DNA from: Lichenifustis flavocetrariae
GTDB taxonomy: Bacteria > Pseudomonadota > Alphaproteobacteria > Rhizobiales > Beijerinckiaceae
DNA: 54,064 bases
Assembly (NCBI RefSeq): GCF_026130545.1
Contig: NZ_JAMOIM010000031.1
Span: forward strand, 1 to 54,064
Reading direction: 5' to 3'
Part shown: in pieces, positions 44,543 through 54,013 of the stretch
Layout: every line of letters begins with the position of its first letter
Numbering within the stretch: the stretch's first letter is position 1
The notes under the pieces: model-generated
Seen by the model: the letters and a program-made list of their open reading frames with translations, nothing else
Databases searched by the model: none
Told to the model about the DNA's origin: nothing
Translations under genes and position numbers: made by a program

Positions 44543-47500
44543 TCAGTCCTTTGCGATTTTGTCGTCGAGCCAACTCCACACGGCCTTACGAATGCGAATA
44601 TGGCCAAGATCGTCGAGCACTGCTTTCGGCAACCGTTCGTCATCGCCCAGATCGAGCAGCCGCCGCGCGGGGTGATCTGATCCGAGCAACGCCAGCAGCC
44701 CGAGCGCGGCTGGGCGGTCGCGGGCGGCTAGGCCACAGACGCCAAGGAGCAATAGCGCGCGCCGCTTGGTCGAATATGCAACTCGCTCCATCGCTTCGAC
44801 CACGGCCTCGACCCGACCATGAGTCGCGAGCAAAACGCTGGCGGAAGCGGCCAAGGGCGGCGCTAATCGTAGGAGGAGTTTGGCGGTGATGGCGTCGAGA
44901 ATCTCGCTTTCGACGACATCGGCCTGACTCAGGGCATCTATGGCGTCGACCCTGACCCAGCGGGCTTGGTCGATGAAGGAAAGAGCCCAGATCTTCTTGC
45001 GTATGGCGGGACTGCAGCATTGCGCGGCGGTCTCTAACGCCACCATGCCAAGCGAGCGGTCGTCTGTGCGTTCAGCCCTCAACAATAAGGCCTCACCAAT
45101 GTCGTCCGAAAGGTTGCCGTAGGCGGCCAGCCCGGCCACCGCCTCACGCGCGATGGGATAGGATGGCTCTTCGTTGTGGAACGCTTCAGCATCCGACCAA
45201 TCATCATCGATCAGTTTGCGGAGCACGCTCTGATGCTCGGCGCACCGCCGCGTCGCAAGAATGCGGAGCAGGGCGCGCCGGACCCGGCTACCCGGATCGG
45301 ACGAGAAGTCCAGGAGGCGCGGGGGCAGCGGGTCTGGCAGTCGCGCGGCGAGATACGGAAGGGCAGCCTCACGGGCGTCCGCTCGACTATGGTCAAGCGC
45401 GAGCCATACCAACGCGTCGTCCTTGATAAGGATCGCAGCTTCGGCAGCGGCCTTTGCGAGTCGATGGTCCGTGGATTCAACAAGCCAACGTCGGATAGCC
45501 GCTGACGGAATGCCGCTATTGGCGATCATTATCGGCACGATCTCGTCGAGTACTGACGGCGTCGCTGCTTCTGCCGCTTGGTCCAGCAGGGACAGGGCCT
45601 CTTGGCCGACAGCCGATGCGGCTTTGTCATTCACGGATAGGGCCTGAAATATCTCGACGGCCACACCCGGAAGCTTCGCCAGGAGAGATCGTATCCGCCG
45701 CGCCCGCGTCTTGCTCGAAATGCGGCGCTGCGCTGCATGCGTGTCCACCAGCAGATGCACAAAAGATGCGGTTGTTTCGGCCAATCGCTCGAAGCACTGC
45801 GCAAGCGCGGCCGGCGCCTTGATCAAGGCGCAATAGGCGAGCGCACCGCGCAAGCTCTCATCACTCGGATTGGAAAGAATCCGCTGTTGAAGGTCTGAGG
45901 AGAGCGGAGCTTGCCAGTGCTCGCGCGCGGCCTCCCAGGCACGATCTTCGCCATTGTTGTTTGCCGCGACGGAGATGACGGCCCGAACTTCTTCCAGTGA
46001 GACCGAACCGCTTTCTCGAACGACCTCGTCCGCCCAGGCGCGGCACAGCTCGGATATCCGCGGATGCTCTGTCAGGCTCCGCCACCGGCCGAGCGATCTG
46101 ACCTGCCTTACATAGGCATCAACGAAAATGCCGGCCCCATAGCCATCGTCCTCATGTTGAGATTGATAGCCTTCCTCAACGGCCGCGTCGCATTCCCCGT
46201 CTTCGATCGCACGCCATTGTTCCTTGCCTTCTCGCTCATAAAAACGGTGAAGCCTCGCAAGCTCATCGAGCGCTGCCTCGAGCACTTCTTCATAGCGATC
46301 GAGGTCTCGCACGGCGCCAGCCGCCACCGCGCTGACATTTCTGTCGAAGCCGGAGCCAACCAATTGGCGCGCCGCCGCGAGGAAGGCCGGCGTGAGGCCA
46401 GTCGCGATCCGATCGAGCTTGTGTGGAAAGTTATCGCCGAAGCCGTCCCGGTCCTCAGGCAATTGCTCACGGACAAACCGATCCGCGATTATGAACGACC
46501 GAGCGTCGGTCGAGACGCGCTCATACCAAGCGTCGTTGAAGCTCGGCGGCTGCCATCTGTCGAGGAAGAACTGCCCGCCGCGCCGTATACCCTTAATGAA
46601 CCAGCGCGCGAGTTCGGATGGGGTGGAGTTCTGCGTGCCGACGTCGGACGCCAGTTGCAGCACGGGCCGGAAATCGGCTCGCGGATCGACCAAGCTCTCT
46701 TCCAGCCAAGCGTCAATCCTAGCCCGACTGGTGCCATCAGCCTCAAACTCCAAGCCGAGATTTTCGGCGGCGGCGACGAGATCGGCGATCGCCTTGAGCG
46801 AACGCGCGGCGGTCTCGAGCGCCCAGTCTCGCTGCGAACCGCCGAGCTGGGTTAGGGCGGAGATCATCGACGTCAACGCCGCTTCGCTTCGCGCCCAATT
46901 CTCCTTGATGAATATCTCGAAACCAGCGCGGACGCTCGGGTGTGAGAAGCTCACGGTCTGGCCGGGCTGGCGCAGATGGCGCGTCGCGACGAGCCGATTC
47001 ACCAGCTTCTCCAGCCCATCGAAAAAAGTCGGGTCCGTGATCCGCAGTTGTCGGCTAAGCCCGATCAACTGGCCGCGGTCAAATTGCGATCTGGCCGCCA
47101 GCAGTGCCCAGATGATTGCCGACCAGCCGGTCCGATCACTGGCATTCAGATAAGAAACGACCACGCCTTCCACAGCATCGCGATGAGCCAGCGCGAGGAT
47201 CCGCCGAAAGAAGGCGGGGTCGACCTCGCCCGGCTCAGGGCCGTCGGCCATGTACGTAAAGAACAGGTCGATCTCGAATGGTGTTTCAAGCGCTTCCAAG
47301 GCGTCCGTCCGGAAATCCAGGGCCTTGGCCTGCAGCTCCGTCGCCAGGAGTTCCAAGCGTTTGTCGTAGATGTCCGCGAGTTCGCCATCCCGGTATTGGT
47401 CGGCGTCTAGCACCACGGTCCAACGCTTGAGACCCTCGTCGGCCTTGGCCTGGCCGAGCATGTCGGTACGCGAGGTGATGACGTACTGATGCCCAGCGTG

Positions 47501-48529
47501 CGCCTCGCGCAGCAGCCTCGGCAGTTGTTCGGTCCAGACGTCGGCGCCGCCCCGCAAGCTATACTGCCCCCACGGATCCTCGACATAGAAGAGCTTCGGG
47601 CCGGTGTCGGTCAGCGTCCGCATGCTTGAGGGACCGTTGTTGACGTTGACCTGGATGATTTCAGGCGCAGAAGGCCGCTGCCGCGCCTGATCAACCAGCG
47701 CCAGCGCCGTCCAAGTCTTGCCCGTACCCGAAGGTCCGGTGATGACAAGGGCGTTCCGCCGCTCGAGCAGGTCGCTTATGGCTTGGTAGTTTCCCGGCGG
47801 CACGAACGCCTCGAGTTGTGGAGCGCTCGCCAGATAACCGCCACAGCCGCGGATGACGCTCAGCAAGTCCTCGCGCGTCCACACACCCGGGCTCGTCCCG
47901 CGCATTCGCTGCCGAGCCTCGTCGCGCAGCCGCGCGCGACATTCGGCTTGTCGGCTTTGCGGCACCCGCAAAAGAGAGCCGAGGATGTCGTTGATCTCCA
48001 AGTCCAAGAGACGCTCGGTGAGAACGCCCCAGATAGCGATCCGGCCCTCCGGCCCATGGGGTAACGTCCCCGAGAGGCTGGCCGGGAAAGTTTGCTCTTC
48101 TGGCCACTCCTCCAATCCCCCTACCAAGAGGTCGCGCGCCACGCCGCTGGCGTCGGCGTTCGTGATCAGAAGATAGCGCGTGCCAGGATCGTCGAGATGA
48201 TGTTTGGCCGGTCGACGGATCGTGCCGCGTCTGAGCAACGCTTCGAAGTCGGTGATTGACCAGGGGCCACTATTGCGGAGCTTCACCTGCACAACGAGCT
48301 TGTAGCCGTCTGCCACGTTCGCGCTAGGTTGGACACGGCCAGGCGTCGCGGGTTCGAGGTCCGACTCCAGATCTTCCTCGTTGGCGGGTTCGAGCGTGAT
48401 CCGGCTCGCCGACTTAGTGATTAGCATCAACCGCAGAGCAGCCAACACCGAGACGCCGAGCTGATACTCGTAGCCGTCCAGTGCGGCCTTGGCGCCGCCT
48501 GCCACAGATTCTGGAGGCAGCGCGGTCAA
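44543..48529 (-). CDS. nSTAND NTPase with N-terminal PD-(D/E)XK-like domain and HEAT-like repeats
   Basis: Starting at TTG 48529, this 1328-residue protein has three parts. Residues 18-110 resemble Cap4/DUF4297-type restriction domains (DGYEYQLGVSVLAAL, then GYKLVVQVKLRNSG with QVK). Residues 255-480 are a STAND NTPase: Walker A ITGPSGTGKTWTALALVDQA (265-272 core), Walker B-like KLFYVEDPWGQYSL, arginine region YVITSRTDML. From about 850 on are HEAT-like helical repeats (e.g. AKAAAEAAILIKDDALVWLA, DPGSRVRRALLRILATRR). The FYVEDPWG motif fits nSTAND3. STAND proteins of this plan (Avs-like) sense a phage protein with the repeats and activate the N-terminal nuclease. The target is unknown. Confidence 0.75.
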   Translation of the reverse strand: MTALPPESVAGGAKAALDGYEYQLGVSVLAALRLMLITKSASRITLEPANEEDLESDLEPATPGRVQPSANVADGYKLVVQVKLRNSGPWSITDFEALLRRGTIRRPAKHHLDDPGTRYLLITNADASGVARDLLVGGLEEWPEEQTFPASLSGTLPHGPEGRIAIWGVLTERLLDLEINDILGSLLRVPQSRQAECRARLRDEARQRMRGTSPGVWTREDLLSVIRGCGGYLASAPQLEAFVPPGNYQAISDLLERRNALVITGPSGTGKTWTALALVDQARQRPSAPEIIQVNVNNGPSSMRTLTDTGPKLFYVEDPWGQYSLRGGADVWTEQLPRLLREAHAGHQYVITSRTDMLGQAKADEGLKRWTVVLDADQYRDGELADIYDKRLELLATELQAKALDFRTDALEALETPFEIDLFFTYMADGPEPGEVDPAFFRRILALAHRDAVEGVVVSYLNASDRTGWSAIIWALLAARSQFDRGQLIGLSRQLRITDPTFFDGLEKLVNRLVATRHLRQPGQTVSFSHPSVRAGFEIFIKENWARSEAALTSMISALTQLGGSQRDWALETAARSLKAIADLVAAAENLGLEFEADGTSRARIDAWLEESLVDPRADFRPVLQLASDVGTQNSTPSELARWFIKGIRRGGQFFLDRWQPPSFNDAWYERVSTDARSFIIADRFVREQLPEDRDGFGDNFPHKLDRIATGLTPAFLAAARQLVGSGFDRNVSAVAAGAVRDLDRYEEVLEAALDELARLHRFYEREGKEQWRAIEDGECDAAVEEGYQSQHEDDGYGAGIFVDAYVRQVRSLGRWRSLTEHPRISELCRAWADEVVRESGSVSLEEVRAVISVAANNNGEDRAWEAAREHWQAPLSSDLQQRILSNPSDESLRGALAYCALIKAPAALAQCFERLAETTASFVHLLVDTHAAQRRISSKTRARRIRSLLAKLPGVAVEIFQALSVNDKAASAVGQEALSLLDQAAEAATPSVLDEIVPIMIANSGIPSAAIRRWLVESTDHRLAKAAAEAAILIKDDALVWLALDHSRADAREAALPYLAARLPDPLPPRLLDFSSDPGSRVRRALLRILATRRCAEHQSVLRKLIDDDWSDAEAFHNEEPSYPIAREAVAGLAAYGNLSDDIGEALLLRAERTDDRSLGMVALETAAQCCSPAIRKKIWALSFIDQARWVRVDAIDALSQADVVESEILDAITAKLLLRLAPPLAASASVLLATHGRVEAVVEAMERVAYSTKRRALLLLGVCGLAARDRPAALGLLALLGSDHPARRLLDLGDDERLPKAVLDDLGHIRIRKAVWSWLDDKIAKD

Positions 48530-48591
48530 ATCTCGGCGTCCGTTTGCTGCGTTTCCCTGGTCCGCCTACTGATGAGGTCGGCCGCGCTCAT
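48526..48591 (-). CDS. 21-codon bridging ORF (coupling peptide?)
   Basis: On the minus strand the ATG at 48591 overlaps the TrlF stop (ATGA). The frame reads MSAADLISRRTRETQQTDAE then I, and its TGA overlaps the TTG start of the nSTAND gene (TTGA). This end-to-end chain links the two large genes by stop/start overlaps. It may serve translational coupling rather than make a functional peptide. An unrelated coincidence is possible. Confidence 0.4.
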   Translation of the reverse strand: MSAADLISRRTRETQQTDAEI

Positions 48592-51566
48592 CGCTCCAGC
48601 CTCACGCGCAGTCTTCGGGCCCGTTCGCGGAAGGCGGCCTCGCCGCCCTCCAAGATGTCACACACCGCCTTGCGGATTTCCGCGCTCTCAAGACCGCCCG
48701 ACACATAGGTGATCGGCGGAAGACCGCCCGAAGGATGCGGACCCGCCGTTGCGACGATGATCTGGTCCGCATCGGTGTTGATGACGAGGTTGGCGTTGTG
48801 CGTGACCATGATCACTTGGCGCTTCGCCTTGGCCGCGACAAACAGCGCCACCAGCTCGTCGAAAACCGATTTGGGATCGAGGTTTTCCTCAGGCTGGTCG
48901 ATGATCAATGGTCGATCGTCAGAATCGTCCAGCGCCAGATACAGCAGCAGCAGCACAATGCCCCGCGTGCCAGGCGACAGCTTCCGGATGTCGACACCGT
49001 CGTAGGAGATCTCGTACCGGACCGTGATGTGATCGGTGCCGAAAAGCCAATGTGCGAACCGTTTTGACCAGGCCCGGAATTCGGCCTGCTGCGTCGGCGC
49101 AAAGGGTGCGTGCGACAGCAGGTCTCTCAGGTATCTTGCCATGAAGGCCGTCATTGCCGCTTGGACATCGGCTGCCGATCCCGTCTCCCAGGTTGGCTTG
49201 AGCGCTTCAGTGGCGGCCGCGATTAGGGAGCCCCGCCCGTAAAAGGGGCCGGTCTTGCGGCGATCGAGGAGTTCTTCCTCCGCTACCGAGCCCCATGCTT
49301 GAACGTCAGCGATCCTGCGAACCGAGAAGCTGAGTTTCTTGAGCGTGCCCGACGACTCTGCAAGCCGCGCCATCAGCGGCGCATAGAGTCCAGCCAGCGC
49401 ACTCTGTTCGTTGATGATCGCCTCGAACACCCGGCCATAGGTGTCGTCGCGCTCGGTCTGAAGGTATTTCCGGCGCGCTGCGGCGCCTTGCGCATCGGTG
49501 AGCCGGGTTTCGAGGGTCTGGAGCGCGGAGTTCTCCTGCGCGATGCGGCCAGTCAGCGCCGCGTATTGATCGCGGACGACCTTGTCGGCGCTGAACAGCG
49601 CCTCGAGGCGCGTCATTTCAGCGGCGATTGGCGCGAGCGGAAGCGTGGAGAGATCGGCAGTGTCGGAGATCAGCGCGACATTCGGATCGCCGGGCGGCGG
49701 CGCTGCACCATTAAGCTTGCGGACCTCGCCGTCGGCCCACACGATATAGGCTGTCAGGCTCTTATCGACGTCGCCCTTGTAGATGAGCAGAAAGTCGTCC
49801 CACTGCTTGGCGTCAAGCCCGCTATTGGTGTGTCGCGCCTGAGCTTGGCGCAGCAACTCCGGCGCCCCCGTCGCGCGCATGCTGCGAACCTCGTCCTGCA
49901 GGGCGACGAAGGTGCGGCGCTGATTGCCGAAGGACTGGATCTTGTTGCGGAGCTTCTGAGCCGCCTCGCTGAGCCGCGTGTGGCGAGTGACCTGCGCCTC
50001 GGTGCCCTTGACGACGAGCTTGGCGCGATCGGCTGTATAATCCGTGATCAGCTTCCTCTTCTGCCCAACTTGAGTGGTCAGCGTCGCGACAAGGCTTTCT
50101 TTCTCAAATTCGGTGGCGATCCGGTCCGAGATGTCGGCGATCGCCTCGGCTTCCCGCTCGCGCGCCTGCTGGAACCGCGAAGTCTGCTGGTCGCGCAGCT
50201 CGGCGAAATCGAGCGCCCATTCGCGGTCGTCCTGGGAATGCGACTCGAAGATCACACGCTCGATCTCGTCGACCAGGCCGTCGGAGACGCCCTTGGCCGA
50301 GCAAAGCTCCTCGACGAATTGCTGGGAGAGATACCGGGCGCGCGGAAAGGTCATATGGCCGTTGGCGTCGCTGCCATCCAGGGCGCGCGTGACCGTCGCG
50401 CCGCCGCCCCAGGTCAGCGTCGTCGATGCGTCGCCGATCAACTTGCGCGCCCGGGCTAAGAACGACGGGCTGATATTCTCATCGGCGTTCCAGCCGGCCG
50501 ACGAAATCGCGTCGCTTCCCGCTGCGATCACGTCGGCCAGGGCCGTCTTCCCCGATCCACGTGCGCCGATGATGGCGACGAGACCATGATTGAGGGGTAT
50601 GTCGGGCGTGGTCGCCCAATCCGCATCGGCTATTTGGACGTGCGAGATGACTTGCGATGGCATGGCCGAGCGCGGCGGCTGCTCACCGACATAGGCACGC
50701 CCGTCGGGATCGATGCAAGCTTGGCGGAGCGCGTCGAATTCCAGCCCGCCTTTGATCCACGAGAAGCGATTGCCGAATGGCGACGCCACGTCGTCGAGCT
50801 TGTGCGCATCGCTCCCGTGCAGACAGGGCTTCAGCCCGCCGTAACGGGTGCGGATTTCTTCGGGCCCGAGATCCCTCTGACCCAACCAGAACTCACGCTG
50901 TGCTGGGCTGCCCGCGAAGATCACATGGGCGAAGCCCTCGATCTCACGCCGGATCGTCTGATCCGCAGCTTCCCGCACGCCCGACGTGCCGTCCGTCGCG
51001 CCGCCAGCCACAGCGATCAGGATGTTCGTCTTCGCCCATCCGCTTTCGGAGAACACCTCGCGGAGCTGCTGGAAATTAACCTTGAACTGGTTGGCCCCAT
51101 AGGCCAGCGCGGCCCGTTCATCCGTGATGTTGGGATCGGCCTTCTTGCCGAGCCGGATGAGGTCGGCCCGCGTGCAATCGAAACGATCCTGCATGGCGTT
51201 GAACTGCAAGCGCGACAGCAGACGCCGCAGTTCGTCGAGATGCTGCGGATCCTCCGGGCTGACGAACAGGTGGAGGTTGACGAAGGCCCCTTTCGCCGTC
51301 GCGACGTCGAGCCGGAGTTCCACGTTGGGGAAGACCAACTTGGCGCTAGGCAAACGCCCGGCCGCCTTGTGCCGCAGCACCTCCTCGTAGGTATCGGTCA
51401 CATAGTAGTCCGTGACCGCGATCGCCTCAATGACCGGCGTCGCTTGCTCAAGCGCGGTCAGATAATCGCCCCAAGCGTTCAGGCCGCTGAACTGATTGTT
51501 CATGACCGTGCCAGGCGCGTGGATATGCGGTTCCCATCTCCGCCATTCTGACCCTCTACAGAGCAT
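48588..51566 (-). CDS. TrlF-like protein: PHP domain plus SMC/ABC-type ATPase
   Basis: The start at 51566 gives 992 residues. The N-terminal PHP-like metal site is WEPHIHAPGTVMNNQF (H14, H16), AIAVTDYYVTDTYEEVLRHK, and CLHGSDAHKLDDV (249-261). An ABC/SMC ATPase follows: Walker A IIGARGSGKTALADVI (334-341 core), Q-loop YLSQQFVEEL, a long coiled-coil arm (about 450-720), the signature LSPGTRGIVLLLLYLALD, and Walker B RPLIIDQPEENLDP, then MVTHNANLV. This is the TrlF architecture. Such PHP-SMC proteins occur in defence islands and are thought to use ATP-driven sensing with a phosphoesterase effector. It is 20 bases downstream of the DUF4143 ATPase. Confidence 0.85.
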   Translation of the reverse strand: MLCRGSEWRRWEPHIHAPGTVMNNQFSGLNAWGDYLTALEQATPVIEAIAVTDYYVTDTYEEVLRHKAAGRLPSAKLVFPNVELRLDVATAKGAFVNLHLFVSPEDPQHLDELRRLLSRLQFNAMQDRFDCTRADLIRLGKKADPNITDERAALAYGANQFKVNFQQLREVFSESGWAKTNILIAVAGGATDGTSGVREAADQTIRREIEGFAHVIFAGSPAQREFWLGQRDLGPEEIRTRYGGLKPCLHGSDAHKLDDVASPFGNRFSWIKGGLEFDALRQACIDPDGRAYVGEQPPRSAMPSQVISHVQIADADWATTPDIPLNHGLVAIIGARGSGKTALADVIAAGSDAISSAGWNADENISPSFLARARKLIGDASTTLTWGGGATVTRALDGSDANGHMTFPRARYLSQQFVEELCSAKGVSDGLVDEIERVIFESHSQDDREWALDFAELRDQQTSRFQQAREREAEAIADISDRIATEFEKESLVATLTTQVGQKRKLITDYTADRAKLVVKGTEAQVTRHTRLSEAAQKLRNKIQSFGNQRRTFVALQDEVRSMRATGAPELLRQAQARHTNSGLDAKQWDDFLLIYKGDVDKSLTAYIVWADGEVRKLNGAAPPPGDPNVALISDTADLSTLPLAPIAAEMTRLEALFSADKVVRDQYAALTGRIAQENSALQTLETRLTDAQGAAARRKYLQTERDDTYGRVFEAIINEQSALAGLYAPLMARLAESSGTLKKLSFSVRRIADVQAWGSVAEEELLDRRKTGPFYGRGSLIAAATEALKPTWETGSAADVQAAMTAFMARYLRDLLSHAPFAPTQQAEFRAWSKRFAHWLFGTDHITVRYEISYDGVDIRKLSPGTRGIVLLLLYLALDDSDDRPLIIDQPEENLDPKSVFDELVALFVAAKAKRQVIMVTHNANLVINTDADQIIVATAGPHPSGGLPPITYVSGGLESAEIRKAVCDILEGGEAAFRERARRLRVRLER

Positions 51567-51586
51567 CGCTTCCCCTTTCCCGGCGG

Positions 51587-52843
51587 CTATCTTGATTTGT
51601 CCGCCTTGTTCGTCCGCGGCGCTCCATTCCAAAGACTCGACAATGGCGCTGCCGCCAGCCTGTCGCCGAACGGCACGACATCCGGGCTGTCGTAGAGGAC
51701 GACTCCGAAGGCAAAGCGGTCTCCGCACGCCTCGGCCAAGGCCCGCAGGCCGCCGAAATCACCGGCTTTGACCGTCGCGCTCGCCTTGACCTCAATGCCT
51801 GCGATCATCCCGTCATCACGTTCCAGCACGATGTCCACCTCGCGCCCATCCCGATCCCGAAAATGGTGAGGGGTCAGCCGCAGGTCCGAGGCCGTCATCA
51901 GCTTCAAAACCTCCGCGAACACGAAGCTTTCGAGCAGCGCGCCGAACGTGCTGCGATCCGCCTTGACCCTGTCGAAAGAAAGACCGCGCACAGTCGCTAG
52001 CAGGCCGGAATCGAGGAAGTGCAGCTTCGGCGTCTTGACGATGCGCTTTAGGGCATTGGTGAACCATGGTTGCACCGTCGCGATCAGGAACACCTGCTCA
52101 AGCAGCCCGACATAACGCTGCCCCGTCTTGTGACTGACGTTGATGCCGGCGCCGAACTGGGAATAGTTGACCAACTGGCCGGAGTGCTCGGCCAGCAGCC
52201 TTACGAATTTCGGGAGTTCCGTCAGCTTCTCGACGTCAGCGATATCCCGCAGATCGCGCGTGAGGACCGACGTGAGATAGGATCTCGACCAGTCCTGCCG
52301 CCGGCGCTCGCTGTCGCGACTGATCGCTTCGGGGAAGCCGCCGAGCAGGACAAGCTGGACCAGGTTGTCGCCAAGGATTGCCTCCCGCTGGCTCCGGAGC
52401 TTTCCTGCGAAGAGATGTTCCAGGAAAGTCGGCGTCCTGCCTTCGACCTCAGCCCTTGCGAGCGGCAGCATCTGGATGGTCTCCATCCGACCGGCCAGGC
52501 TGTCGGCGACTCGCGGCAAGGTCAGGACGTTCGCCGAGCCGGTGAGAAGGAAGCGACCCGGCCGATAGTCCTCGTCGACCGTCTTCTTGATGGCCAGCAG
52601 CAGGTCAGGGGCGCGCTGAATTTCGTCGATGATGGCACGGTCGAGGCCGCGGATGAAGCCGGCGGGATCAGACTGGGCGGCCTCGAGGACCGTTTGATCG
52701 TCGAGCGTGATATAGGTCCGCCCGGCTTCTCCCATTTTGCGGACGAGCGTGGTCTTGCCGGCACGGCGCGGGCCCACGATCAGGACCACCGGCGTATCAG
52801 ACAGGGCTTCCTCCGCCCGTCGCTCCACAAACCGCTCGAACAT
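51587..52843 (-). CDS. AAA_14/DUF4143 ATPase
   Basis: This 418-residue protein starts at ATG 52843 with GGAGATGG upstream. It has Walker A VGPRRAGKTTLVRKM (about 24-31), Walker B DRAIIDEIQRAPDLL, sensor FLLTGSANVL, then the middle KTGQRYVGLLEQVFLIATVQ and a DUF4143 C-terminus with PD-(D/E)XK-like HFRDRDGREVDIVLERDDGM and IAGIEVKASATV. This is a widespread family of unknown function, often loosely linked to defence or toxin modules. It is the first gene of the operon; its stop is 20 bases before the TrlF start. It may be a passenger rather than a component. Confidence 0.85.
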   Translation of the reverse strand: MFERFVERRAEEALSDTPVVLIVGPRRAGKTTLVRKMGEAGRTYITLDDQTVLEAAQSDPAGFIRGLDRAIIDEIQRAPDLLLAIKKTVDEDYRPGRFLLTGSANVLTLPRVADSLAGRMETIQMLPLARAEVEGRTPTFLEHLFAGKLRSQREAILGDNLVQLVLLGGFPEAISRDSERRRQDWSRSYLTSVLTRDLRDIADVEKLTELPKFVRLLAEHSGQLVNYSQFGAGINVSHKTGQRYVGLLEQVFLIATVQPWFTNALKRIVKTPKLHFLDSGLLATVRGLSFDRVKADRSTFGALLESFVFAEVLKLMTASDLRLTPHHFRDRDGREVDIVLERDDGMIAGIEVKASATVKAGDFGGLRALAEACGDRFAFGVVLYDSPDVVPFGDRLAAAPLSSLWNGAPRTNKADKSR

Positions 52844-53177
52844 GCCATCTCCGAATTCGGAAGATTGGAACTATCCGGTCCGGCTGATTGGGAGTCAATG
52901 GTCCGCTAATTGGAAGTTACAGGGCCGCGAGCTGGAAGGCCTGGAGGGGAAAGCCTCCCCCGGTCGGCGCCGCAGTCACCGACGTACCCCTTCTGCGGGG
53001 AGGCTGGCACTGCTGATGCGCATCCTTCGCAGTAGGCCGTCGGATGGCACGATCACCGGCTACGTCAGATAGGGCAGAAGGATGTGGCGATTATGTCGGA
53101 AATACTCCGCGCCGCTTGTCGAGTGTCGATTATCACTATACGTTCGTGCCGTTAGGGCTAATGCGAATCGACAGGCG
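52844..53177. promoter_or_regulatory. Divergent intergenic region with palindrome over the operon's ribosome site
   Basis: This 330-base gap separates the minus-strand operon from the plus-strand HigA gene and must hold both promoters. A 12-bp perfect palindrome TCCGAATTCGGA (52850-52861) lies seven bases upstream of the DUF4143 start and overlaps its Shine-Dalgarno. It could be an operator, for instance for the HigA-type regulator next door. Clear -35/-10 hexamers were not identified. No HigB-type toxin gene was found here. Confidence 0.4.
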
Positions 53178-53471
53178 ATGCACCCAGGAACGACAGTCCG
53201 GCAGGATTGTATTGAAAAGAACGGGTTGAGCGTGACCGACGCCGCGCGAATCCTTGGTGTTGATCGACAGACGCTCAGCAATTTGCTGAACGCCCGGTCG
53301 GGAATCTCGCCGGAGATGGCTGTTCGGCTGGAGAAGGCGTTCGGCACTTCAGCGCGCGAATGGCTGCTTCGGCAGCTCGATTTTGAGCTGGCCGAGGTCA
53401 TGCGGCGAGCGAACAAGATCAAGGTCGAGCCTTTCCGTGTGCCGACCACGGAAAGCGGGGAGAACGAATGA
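53178..53471 (+). CDS. HigA-family antitoxin/regulator
   Basis: The start at 53178 (MHPGTTVRQDCIEKNGLSVT) gives 97 residues. LSVTDAARILGVDRQTLSNL and LNARSGISPEMAVRLEKAFG are the XRE-type HTH and conserved core of HigA proteins. No HigB toxin gene is upstream. Instead the gene overlaps an MmeI-like restriction-modification fragment by four bases; HigA-like regulators are known as partners of such enzymes. It is therefore more likely a control protein of the R-M operon than a classic antitoxin. Confidence 0.85.
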   Translation: MHPGTTVRQDCIEKNGLSVTDAARILGVDRQTLSNLLNARSGISPEMAVRLEKAFGTSAREWLLRQLDFELAEVMRRANKIKVEPFRVPTTESGENE

Positions 53472-54013
53472 ACGCGGTCGAAATCGAAGAGGCCATTTCG
53501 GCACTGGCGGAGCGGCCTTTCGACGCTGACGAGTTTCCGTATGCGTTCCTTGAAGCCTTCGGGAATAAGGAAACCACGCTCAAGCGCCTGCGCAAGGGCG
53601 AGTCCAACAAGTCCGATCTGGGCGGCGTGCTTCAGACGAACAACATCCACATCGCCGTTTGCAAACCCGGCGAGGTCACGCGGACGCTCGCGGCGTTGAA
53701 GGCCAGCCCGGCGACGGTGCGGGCAAAGGCGCGCTTTGTGCTCGCCACGGATGGCGATCTGTTCGAGGCCGAAGATCTCACGACCGACGACGCGCCGATC
53801 TCCTGCACCTATGCCGATTTCCCGAACCACTTCGGCTTCTTCCTTCCGCTGGCGGGGATCACCACGGTCAAGCAGGTCCGCGAAAGCTCTTTCGACATTC
53901 GCGCAACGAGCCGTCTTAACCGGCTCTACGTCGAGTTGCCGCACCAGAACAGTGTCAGCCTGGGCTGGCCGCGGCGCCTTCGCGCTCTCGCCGCTTCCTC
54001 CAAATCCCCATAG
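53468..54013 (+). pseudogene. N-terminal piece of an MmeI-like (type IIL) restriction-modification enzyme
   Basis: The first 158 residues match the N-terminal nuclease/helper domain of MmeI-type single-chain R-M enzymes: MNAVEIEEAISALAERPFDA, AFLEAFGNKETTLKRLRKGE, NKSDLGGVLQTNNIHIAVCK, PNHFGFFLPLAGITTVKQVR, FDIRATSRLNRLYVEL. The family then runs for over 700 more residues (methyltransferase and target-recognition domains). Here, after about 53940, the sequence switches to PHQNSVSLGWPRRLRALAAS and stops at 54013. It is a fragment fused to unrelated DNA. ATGA overlap with the HigA gene shows the former operon. Confidence 0.75.

Noticed and set aside
53000-53177. HigB toxin gene upstream of the HigA-type regulator
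   Set aside because: No frame shows RelE/HigB features; the 61-codon frame present has no such motif.
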